A stretch of 64,000 nt of DNA from NCBI GenBank assembly GCA_024349245.1, contig JALDNG010000041.1, forward strand, positions 6,069,001 through 6,133,000, given 5' to 3'. Every line of letters begins with the position of its first letter. Positions within the stretch are counted from its first letter, which is position 1. Shown here one piece after another: positions 22,001-33,700 of this stretch. The notes under the pieces were generated by a model. It searched no databases, had not been told where the DNA came from, and was given only the letters and a program-made list of their open reading frames with translations. The DNA comes from Neodontobutis hainanensis. Taxonomy: Eukaryota > Chordata > Actinopteri > Gobiiformes > Odontobutidae. A program made the translations under genes and the position numbers.

Positions 22001-25000
22001 TGTTTTGGGGTTGTATTGCAGCCAGTGGCACAGGGAACATTTCACGATTAGAAGGAAAATTGGATTCAATAAAATTTCAGCAAATTTTGGATGCTTACTT
22101 GATGCCATCTGTGAAAAAGCTGAAGTTAAAGAGAGGATGGCTTCTACGAATGGATAATGATCCTAAACACACCTCAAAATCCACGGTGGATTACATCAAG
22201 AGGCATAAACTAAAGGTTTTGCCATGGCCTTCACAATCTCCTGACCTCAACATAATTGAAAATCTATAGATAGACCTTAAAAGAGCAGTGTGTGACAGAC
22301 AGCCCAGAAATCTCAAAGAACTGGAAGACTTTTGTAAGGAAGAATGGACAAAGATACCTCAAACAAGAATTGAAAGACTCTTGGCTAGCTACAAAAAGCG
22401 TTTACAAGTTGTGATACTGGCCAAAGGGGGCAGTACAAGGTATTAACTCTGCAGGGTGCCCAAACTTTTGCAGACACCATTTTTTTGTTTTCTGTTATTT
22501 TGAAAATGTAAATGATGGAAAAAAAATCTAACTTTTTTGACTTATTATAAGGATGTCTAATCTGTCATTTGATGTCTTTTGGAGATTTTGTCCATCTTTC
22601 CTTGGCTTCTTTATGCACATTAATACAAATTTTTGCTAAACTTGCCCAAACTTTCGATCCCCACTGTAAATGTTCACACAACCGGGCGGAGGGAGGGGGG
22701 GGGGGTTCAAATTATCAAGGAAAAACAAAAATAATTAAGTATTTTTCTCGAATCAAATTATTTGATTTATTCCATGAATCGTTTCAGCCCTTGTTGAAAG
22801 CAGTCTGGACAGTGCATGACCGACAAGCAGTTAGTTATGGTCATAAATAGTGGCTTTAAATCGATGGTTGTAGGTCACACAGTGTGACAGGATCAAAGGT
22901 GAGTGAGTGTCAAAAATTTATGAGACAGTCATTGAAAATTTTGTTACCTGTGCGCGTTAGATGCTAAGTCAACAATGGTATGCTATTGACTTACCTCACA
23001 CACTTTTTACAAAACAAAAACTTGCATCATCAGCCAAAAAGAAAGTTGTGATTGACTAACAAGCTTATGGAACAATATAACTGTTTGCTTTGAGGAACGC
23101 ACATGTTAATATTATTAATAAATGTTACTCAATGCAATCTGTTTTTTTTTTGTTTTTTTTTTAGATTTTGCGCAGAATTTCTATTAAGGAATTTCCGTTA
23201 ACTTGCTGTCCTTTTGATTTGAGTTTACAAAATTAAAGTGACACAGTTTTGAGGTTTAAAAACACCACTCAAGTTGACACTTTCTGATTCTACCTCCTTT
23301 TGACCACAGTTTAAATGGGGACCACCAGGCATCAGCTGACGTTGGAAGCCGAGTCGCACAGTGAGACATGTAATAATCTTGCAAAAAATCACACAGTGCG
23401 ACAAAGGCTTACAAACTGAAACAGGTATTGATAAGAGATACTTGCAGTGACAGAAATTTTTCATTTGAAGCACAATACAAGCTTTATTGTAGAAAATTCA
23501 ACAGACTACACCTACCAGTGATCATAGCGTTCTCAGTCCCAGTGGCGGAATTAATATTTGAGGAAGACCAAAGAGGAGCTTTATGGCTGTAGTAAAGGCA
23601 AGGCAAGTTTATTTGCATTGCATTATTCATTCATACTGCAATTCAAAATGATTTACAAAAGGACAAAAAATGGGTTTAAAGCACACATTTAACAATTATC
23701 AATAAAAAATAAAAAATAACATCAACGAATAACCTAAATCTAAAAAGAGTGCAGATGAAATACTTTCAGTTGTCATAAAAAGGCTGGACATGAACATTGT
23801 GAGAGTAGAGACATGTCTCACCTCCTCTGGAAAACAGCTCCATATTTTAGCTGCATAAGCCTGAAACTCTTCCTCACCGTGTTTAGTCCTCAGGAGACCT
23901 GTCCTTGAGGTCCTCAGAGTCCGAGAAAAGGAGGACATGAAGTTAGTTTATTTATTTTTTTTTATTCCTGTGGGAAAATTCCTTGTCGGTGGCCAGTGTG
24001 TTTTTAAATTTTGGTGGGGAAACCCAACCGACCACAGGAGAACATGCAAACGCCTCTCAGAAAGACCCCTAACCCAACTCAGGACCTTCTTGCTTAGAGG
24101 CGACAGTGCCACCGTTGTGAGAGAAGAGGATGCAGAAGATAGGGCTAGATGGAGGCAGATCATTTGCTGTTGTGACCCCTGAAGGGAACACCACTGTTTT
24201 GTCATTTGTTTTTGTTTGTGGTATAGTTTCCTAATATGACAAACACCTCTTAATTTTTCCACAAACTATTTCATATACTCTTTCTTAGTCTTGCAGTCGC
24301 AGGAACAGTCTTTTAAAGATTGTTAAAAAGAGCCCTAAAACTTACTGGAGAGTTTCAGTTCCTATCACAGGACACTACAACTTTGCAGTGAAACTCGGAT
24401 TAATTACGAGTAGTTTAGTTGTAACAAGCTCGTTTGAAGTCTTATATCAATACCGTGCTTAGTCGAACCACTGGAATACACAGCTAGTACCAATTTAAAA
24501 AATGTCTTTCAAATAAATTAGGCCTGGAGTTTTTTTCTTATGAGAGAATAGAAAGGTTGTTGTTTGCATATTTGTACTTGTCAAATCCAAATTCTGTAAT
24601 ATTGTGTGGCATTTCTAATTCTTATTCCGTTTTTGAAAATGTAAGTTTATTGCGGACAAAAAAAGAGAAAGAAATTTGCTCTGGTTTCTCCACCTTTCGT
24701 TTTCTCTCTGGGGATATTGGTGCAAGCTGTAAATCAGTTTTTTTCCTAGTACCACTCAAGTGTTTACACAGAGTTACATCAGCGGCTCTCCTCGCTGGTA
24801 AATTAGATCAACTTCACGATATCACACGAGAGACTTATGCAGTGTCCGCACATATTGAAACAGTGAGAGAAATAATGTCCTTGCTAGTTTGAAATGAAAA
24901 AGTCTGTCTGGCAGTAGATGTATTGTTGCCTGCGTTTCTCTGAGCCCCTTCACCCCATCGCAGAGTGGCTTTAACAACAAAGCTGTTATAGAAAAGCTAT

Positions 25001-28000
25001 TTATGAGCCGAACGTCAAAAAGGTTTAGCGCTGGAGTAATTTAATTGGCCTTGTTTTTTGATCTCAGCTGCAATGATTCCAACAGTGTTCAGTCAAATAT
25101 TGGAGCGTACACATGTAAATGGTGTAAACAACTCAAACTCGGTGCAGGCTCGGAAAACAGTTGCAGATTTATCAGTGTATATGCATCGCTGTGTTATTTA
25201 CACACAGTTCAAAGTCAAAGTATGTGTATAATTACAATTATAAAAACTCTTAATAGTGGAAGTTTTGTTTAGGTTCTTACAATTGCTCAACGTAGACAAA
25301 CTGAGACTGGGGTAGGGAAAGCACATTTATATTCATATTTGAACACATGGTATAAGGACATTAATAAACTAAAAAAATAATTTTGTTTCTATTTTCTTTT
25401 TTTTCTTATCAAGTAATCTTATCATCTGACTTATTCTTATTCTAACATGTGCAAGGCTACTATAGATGCTCACAGGCCTTAGAAAGGTGGGGTCTAAAAT
25501 GTATTCTATTTTAGCCTAATTATGTAGGCTTAACCTTTTTAAAAAAAAACATTTTAGATTTTTTTTTTATTTGGTAGAAAAAGCTTGCGTTTATTTGATG
25601 ACTTTAACGTAGATTTGTCAGACAGTCCCTTTGAAGACGTGAATCTTAATTATTTTTTTTCATTCAATAAAAGTTAGCATTTTTAATCTTTGCTCAAACT
25701 GTGAGCACCCCTTACTTCTGATCTCATTAGACTGGTTAAATAACACCCATGTAAAGGGTCCATGCCAAATATTCAAGCAATATTTTTAGGATGAATCTAT
25801 TCATCTTTATTGAATTTATCTAAGGCTCTAGCTGCTCATAGTATTGGTTTTCCAGAACAACGCCTAAAATAACCCCACTTTGTTTAATAAGTTCTTGTTA
25901 TATAAACTTTGATTACAAGTTGATGGCTTCCCTATAGTTTTCTAAAATGAAACAGATGGCTATGTCTTAAAACTTCATTGAAATTGACGACAGTGAGGCA
26001 GTTACGAGGACAGCTACATTTCATCCTTTTCTCGTTATTTTTTTAGGTGCCCACAAATTCACAGCAGGTGTTGAAAAACGCAGAGAGGTAATGGAAAACT
26101 AGAGACAGGTGACAGGAAGCTCCAACGTATTGTGTCCTATTAAAGAGTTAGGACAGCAGAAGTGCATTGATGTTCCAATGCCACTTTTCTACCAGTCTGG
26201 CTCTAGAACAGATTCTTCTGCTTTCATAGGAAACTAACACGCATAATTGCAACAGTGGTAACGTTGTCCTAATAATTGTCATTAACAGATCCTAATATTT
26301 AACACTCAGAATCTATTTAGTATCATGTTTATGAATTTAGAGGCAGTTTGTCTCTGAAATGAGCATGCATGATTTCAAAGGTAAATGAGACATTTTTTTT
26401 CTTCCACAGCAGACACATTTCATTTTATTGAGTTCCACAGTGTCATTATTGGTTACATAGACAGTAAAGCCTGCTGATTAATATATTTTAAAATTTTAAT
26501 CAGAAACATTGTTATTGGCATTTATTGACGTTGGAGTTATGCAATTCACAAAGGGTGTTTTGTAAATGTGGCATCTGTTATTTTCTCGTCTTGTCTCATG
26601 TGCTCTTATTATGGTGCTATAACAGTATTTGTGTTTTTTTTTTTGTGTACTCTGATTACCAACACATTTTAAAACTGCAGTAAATAACAAATGAAAGCAT
26701 GCCTGAAAATTAGAAAATTATGCTCCAATTTATATTTTTTTTGGCACCAACCTGTATTTTGTTTTTGGCGCCTCCTCCAGCGTCATTATCGTCGTCTTGC
26801 ACCTGTGATGATTACTTTGACAAGTCATTTGTCAGGTCTTCGCTGACAAATTTACAGCGTCTCGTTAGAAACTTGAAATATGCGTTTAATGCCAGACACT
26901 AATTACCGCCATCAGTGTCTTTTCACCTTTCTCCAACATGAAGCGACTCTTGTTGTTCTAATTAATGTCGGCAGTGATGCATTAAAGCAATTCTCCCTTA
27001 GACGTTTTTATTATTACAAGCAAATTAGGGATTTCAGAGAAGTGATGTAGAATTTAAATTACTTTAAATCTTCATTGCAGTAAAAACCCTTCAACGCTGT
27101 AAATACATGCTTATATATTTCCCATTGTATATGAGCCATAATGTAGTGTTCTATACAGTGCACAGCATTTCCCCGCCTGTCCTATATACTGTGTATGATT
27201 TAGAGGTCCTGGCCTATTCTTCATCTGTGCTGCAGGCCGTCAGCTTTTTTGCTCCAGTCTGTGGTGATGGAAGTGTATATTGACCCATAAATTAGCTCTG
27301 CTGCTCCGCCACATCCAACACATTGCTCTGAGAAATGATAGACTCTCTGTTTCCTGTTAGCCGCAGATGAGAGGAGGAAAAAATTGAGAAAATTAGTTTT
27401 GCATGCTGCATTTTAAACTTCTGAAAGCCAAACTCGACAATACAGAAATGCGGTTTGTCAAAGGATATGTTAAGCTGTTGTCACACATTACATTAAGTTC
27501 AGTGGAAAGGTGTTCAACATTATAGCATGCACACATTTTACACGCACCAATTATTTTTGATTGTGTTTTTACATTTTTCACCTGTCTTTCTCCACAGCTT
27601 ATATAATAAAATAAATAAAACTATAGCAATCTAGTTTTATGCAATGGCTGTGGGGATAATATGGTTTTAAGGTTGTTTGAGGGGGTTTCTGAGCTTATTC
27701 CCTACAGTAGGTAATTGTCATCTCACCTTTAGTTTGGAAAAACAGAGCAGTCTTCACCGAACACTGACCGTCCGTGAGATTGGACTTGGTCTACGGGACT
27801 ATTTTCTGGTTTTCGTCTTGCGCTGACAGTTTTGGTCTTGAGTCGGTCTCAATCACTAAAAGTCTTGACTACAAAATACTGAACTATCCCTTTCAGGTAC
27901 TACCTGAGCCAGACCATCTGAATCGTCTTCCACTAATGCTTTAGTGGATGAATCCCTTGTTTAAAGTGACACAGCGAGTTCTTATGGATTCTTAGGTTCA

Positions 28001-30706
28001 CTATTGTTACAGTGTATGTTCTGAACAATGGACAGAATTCATTTCAGAGGCCAGAATGTGCTTTGCTGTATTTTTCACGTATGTATGCAAGACAAAGGCC
28101 ATGGTTGTTTTTCCTGAAGTGAGCTTGCATGGATTGATTCTATATTTAGAACTTCACAGCGGTTGGGCATATTTTTCAGACAGATTATGCATCAGAGTTT
28201 GATTAGATGACAGAGTTCATCTTTTACCGCTCCAGCAAATTGGTATAAATTACCTGCCAACGTCTTCTTGCACAAAAACAGTCAATGAGAATCTTTTTCT
28301 AAAACATGCATAAACAAATGTTTGGAGATAAGTTTTGTTCAACCTTGTTCCATAGCAGGTAATACTCTCAGTAATACTCTCAGCTATGTAGTGATTGTCG
28401 TAACACAACATGGCCACTGGATACTGTAGAAAATGCAGCCAGCCCAGCACTCAGTGTTTATCAGATAGAAATGCAAATCTGCTGCAGTGGTGAACCTGAT
28501 TTATCGTTTTCATCGCTGACCTAGGTGGAAAACAAAACAATTTGCATTTTATGTTCAAACAAAATGGCACCTTTTTAGAAGTTAGTAGTTCAATTGCATT
28601 TTTGGAAGATGGTGACTTAAATCCTTTAGGGCATCTTTTATTCAAACAAAAACAAGTGCTTTTAAAACCCATGATGTTGTTACGAAAAATAGTACATGAT
28701 CCTCACAGACAAAAGATTCTCCAAACCCCATGTTTTACCTGCCCGTTAACTGTTTATGTTGCTGTTCTCAGTTCAGCTAAATCTTTAAATTACACTTTTT
28801 CTAGAACAGTTATGAGTACAAATACAAATTGCTCAACTTTTCTCATACTGATTTATAGCAGCAGAGGGTAGTGGACACCCAAATTGCTGCAAAGTCCTCA
28901 TGGCTGTATTAGAGGAGTTCAAACAAGTACGAGTTGTCCATTCACAGGCATTATGGTCTGTCTTCATTGATAATACTTCTCATAGTTTCCCAGCCAACTC
29001 TAATCTTGGAGATAGTCTAGTGATACTGAGCTGGCTTGTTATAATTAATCACATAATAAGCACTGTCAAATAATCTTCACATTTTTCAAGGGTCTTACAT
29101 TAACGACAAATTGGTGTGCCAAGCCTGAAAATATCCCTTTAGCAGCTCTGCAGATGAGTGATCGAAAGAAACTCTCAGTAATGATGTGAAAATCCCTCGA
29201 GGGGCTAACGGCGGAAACAAAAGCATCACCAGGAGGATTTGCCTTACATTCTTCTTTCTTGTCATTAGAAATTGATTGTTTTCCGCCCAGAAAAGCACTT
29301 ATTAGGACAGTTTTCATCAAGTTGTTTTTGCCCTTGACCACCAACTCTCTCTTTCCCTCTATGCCTGTCGTTTGTCACCCGTCAATTACTGTGCTGTTTA
29401 ATGATCTAGCAAGTACAGCATGCACTCCACCCTTCATCCTAACATTTGGTGTCATTTTGTGCTCACTTTTGACATGTTGCACTCTTTGTCCTCTGGCCCC
29501 TTGCTGTCTCTCACACATCTCGTCTTTGAAACGCTCAGCCTCGATGGCTTCCCCCTGACATTTGTATTTCTCTTGAAATGCTTTTGCCTTTTCTCATTTA
29601 AAATTCTGACCGCAACATACTTTCTCAACTCATTTCCCACTGATGTGCACAGATAATTTAACAGCTTCTATTGCAAGGTTTGTAAATCCACACATTTTCA
29701 GTAATAATAAATAATACTACTATCTTGGTAAAGGTAGTGTATATTATGTGACATTGAGTTTTTTAGTTTATGCTGCCCCACTGGGTATAAACCCCTCTAA
29801 TGGGTCTTTGATATCTTTTGCTGACATTTGAATACACATCCTTGGTCAATGGAAATTTGCACAACTCCATTAGCTCCCTAAACTAGACCCAAGAGTCCTC
29901 AGACTGTTGACAATTCTCCAGCATCTAATTAATGTTGTCAGGACCACAGGAGAGGCACATTGTTCAGCTCCACATCCCATAAACCGGAGCTGACCAGCTG
30001 GATGCTTCTGGCACCTCTGGCATTAAATATGGATGGGATTGGAGCCAGTGTCACTTGTCTGTCTCTGAGGATCATTCGAACTCTGGGCACAATCATTAAG
30101 GAACCTTGGTCCTTAATGCGTGCCATTTACAAAGGGTGTAATATGATCCATGAGGTATTCATTCATAGTTCTGGTGTCCTCACAATCAAGGAGAACCAAT
30201 GGAGAAATCTTACCTCATACTTGGTACAATTCATATTTTCCTTGTTAATAGACTGATGTTGGGTTCTTCCTATAACTAAAATAAGAGATTGGGAGACAAT
30301 AGATGCCGCATCCTGTCTATCCTGGCTGACATCCACTATTATGTCCTGTTTAAACTCTGATTATTCGTGCTATAAACCCCCTGCAGCTGTAAACACCGAC
30401 TCACCAGATGCCCATCTCCATCAATTTGATTGGATTCATTCACCGTAATCCCTGACAGTTATAGAGCTTTTCGTAACAAAAGTTTTAGTTGTTTACTCAG
30501 ACTTTTAAATTATTTTTTCCCCCTGACTGCTATTGTTCTCTATAAAAGCATGAGAGTAAAACCCTGGAAGGGACAAATCCAGACAGAAAAGAGTTGAGAA
30601 CAGAGAGTGAGAAACCAAGTCCATTAGCAGCTATTAATTACCGCCGATTGGTATTCACCGACTCACTGCTTCTGAGCCTCAGAGATCAATTTGCTGGGCC
30701 GGCGTG

Positions 30707-30749
<43 letters not shown>

Positions 30750-33700
30750 ATTTCTTTGTCTTTTCTTCTGCTTTAAAGCTGCTCCCATCTGACTTAATTA
30801 ACAGCACATTAATGCACAAATCAGATTTTCATTCAGTTTATGCTTGTACTTGGATGTGTCTAATCTCTGGTTATCAGCAGACAGCACTGTTGTGTGACAT
30901 GTTTAGTTAAGTAGCATCAGAGCAGTTTCATGTCAGTTGCAACACTCCCAGAGCAGGGAACCAAAGGATGTGGAAGTAATGTTGTATTGGGACAACCAGT
31001 AGTTTCTTATTTTGGTAGTTTATTCCTCATTCATATTTAGGATTGTTGTTGTTATTTAGTGCTTTAGCTCAAGTGGATTTACTAGTGTGCTGGGTGCTAC
31101 AGTTCATTTATTGGTTATGGGCTTTGACGTGGCTAGCTTTAATGGTTAGCATCACCTTGGTAGCTTGTTGTGTCAGATATTGTCATGAACTGCCGTATTG
31201 ACTACCATGTATATTTTAAACTTAAAGTTACAGCATTAGCCTTGCTCAGGGTTAGCATTTGTGTACATTAGCATAAAGTATTGACTCATTCAGGCTACAT
31301 TTCCTTATAAATCTTTGTTTATTTGTTCTTTTAAAAATAATTTTACTGCTTGGGTGTTGCGGGTGACTGGAGCCTATCCCAGCAGCTTTGGGTCTGAGGC
31401 TCCCTGCTTTCCCCAATTCATAGTGTAATTGGGCAAAAGACTTAACCCACCACATCTCCATGATCATTATTCTACCTTGTTGTTAATATGACCATGTTGG
31501 TTTGTGGTTCATAAGTGTATGTTGTTGCCAGTTTACAGGGCCATGTAATCTAATGGCTGTTTCTAAACACATTTTTAGGCTGAAATAAAGCCTGTTTTCA
31601 TTTACAGTGCGTAGTAGGCTTTGTCTATTTAATGGTCGCGGGTGCGGGGTGTCAGTGGGGTGGGCTGAGGCGGGCCATATAAAATGATGGTCCATTATTG
31701 TTATGTTAGTGTAGGGTTGTAGCTTATAGACTATAGTTAACAATAGGGATGGGCACGAATATAATAATAATCCAAATATTCAAACTGCAATATACATAAA
31801 TTTGAAAAATAAAAACACAATTTGAATTTTTCGGATTAATTTTATAAATTTATTATTTTAATTTTATAAATTTTTTTTGCTGGCCATTAATAAAATAAAT
31901 CCATAATGAGCAAACAGGCTTTTTTACACAAATCACAGTACAGGAGCCGGCTCTTCTCGTGTGCTCCAAAGAATTGGCTCTTGGAGCCGGCTCGTTTGCA
32001 AACGACACATCACTAACACACACCTGTTCCATCATTTAGAGGAGCAGCAAAGGATCTGTGTGAAAAAAAAGTAACTTGACTCCAATCGTTTTAAAGAGAG
32101 TTTGTTTGTGAATGTCATGGCAAAATGCAGCAAAGTTTGGAATTACTTTGAACAAAATAATCAGCTTGTCATGTGCAAAATGTGTCAGATGAAACTAAGT
32201 TATCACGATAGCAAAAAGTTAAATTTTTAGCTACAAAACACAGTATGTAGCCTGTAACTTTGTTTCTGAATATATACCCCAATACACTTGTTCGGAAATG
32301 ACGCCGAGAAACCTGTTTCATAAATTATCTCTCATTAAACTTCATTTAAATAAATATTTGTTGTTATTATTTGAATTTTAGCTTAAACATTTAAATATTT
32401 TCTGAAAATGCTCATCCCTAGTCAACAAGCATTTTTAGTTTTTTTGAATTTGCACTATCAACAAGGATTGATGCCTTTTTAATGCTTTGTTTAGTGACAA
32501 AAGCTAGTTTAACAGTTGAACTAGCTTCACCAAATAGCCTGTCACCCCCAATTTCCACTGCATGTGGTACGCCTCCGCCACGCACTCTGCCTCAAATACG
32601 GCAGTGCAAAGCTCATCGAACAAAATACGATGAGGACTTTATCAATGGCTTCAACGTCGGTGCTGCCGTTCCTCAGCGGAGTGAAGCCGTATTGCTCGCA
32701 GTTGAAGTTGAGGGTAATCTTGCTAGCATGTTCTCTCCGTTGTGGCAAGAATTAACTAATTCAAATCAAAACTACATCTAATTACTACAGCAGCCCTAAT
32801 AGCCATAGGTAAACTAAAAAGTTTAGTTGTTAAAAATGAGAAAATAACTTAAAATGCAAGCTCCAATGCTAGTGTTGCTTTTGTTAGCATTAGCTATGAT
32901 TGTACTGTACAGGCCTCGGTCAACAGGCTATAGACCCTCCCACAAAACGTGACACTAAAAACTAAGCTGCACACAAGTACCAGACTTATCCATGCATTTT
33001 AACGAGGAAGCTATCTCTGGCGGCAGTAGCTCAGTGGGTAGAGCAGCCGTCCTTTTTACCGATGGGTGGGCGGATCGATCCCTGCTCGAAAAATCCCAAA
33101 ACATCGTAACATCCCTCTCTCCCCAACAGTTCATATTGTTGTTGTGTCCTTGGGCAAGACACTTAACCCACCTTGCCTCCTCTGTTGTCAACTGTAACAC
33201 TGGTAAAGTGCTTTGAGTGCCTATTAGGTGAAAAAGCGCTATATAAATACAAAAAAACCCCTAAATCATACTAGACGGCAAACTGACTGGATGTTTTTGA
33301 TAAAGTAAAGTATCACCTTACTTTGTTAATATTTGGTTTATGCATTTTTTTTTTATGAATTTTTAGTGATTACCTGTTCTGACTTTATCTCTTAGCTGAA
33401 ACATAACACTGAGGTTTATAAACCTTTATGCCCTGCAGCAATAAACATTTAAGTACACATGTTATTTTATATTATAAATAAATATTGAGCTTGTTTGTGG
33501 GGTGACATTGATGTTTGTGTCCTTTCAATTGCAACAGACTAGACTTGAGCTTTTTGTTGTTTACATCAATCTGATCTGAGGGAATCCAATAAAACCAGCC
33601 CAGATCCAGCTGTGAAGTGAGTTCAGCCTTTGATCTGTGTCTCTTTTATTTATTTTTTTTACGTTGCTGCAGAAAAAGGGTCAGAGAGCACCCAGCTATA

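Larger units (their letters stand above)
20794..22792. mobile_element. hAT-type MITE split by a Tc1 insertion
   Basis: The two ends are inverted (TAGTGCTGCAGC at the left, GTTTCAGCCCTT at the right). They are flanked by a perfect 8-base duplication GTTGAAAG at 20786-20793 and 22793-22800, as hAT transposition makes. Both arms share the AATTAAGTATTTTT and ATTATTTGATT-type inner sequence. Without the Tc1 element the MITE is about 379 bp. A G-run at 22690-22706 lies in its right arm. Confidence 0.7.

Noticed and set aside
33020..33095. tRNA gene
   Set aside because: A- and B-box-like motifs are present, but there is no clover-leaf with a proper acceptor stem, and the same head recurs at 44.7 and 59.7 kb with SINE bodies.
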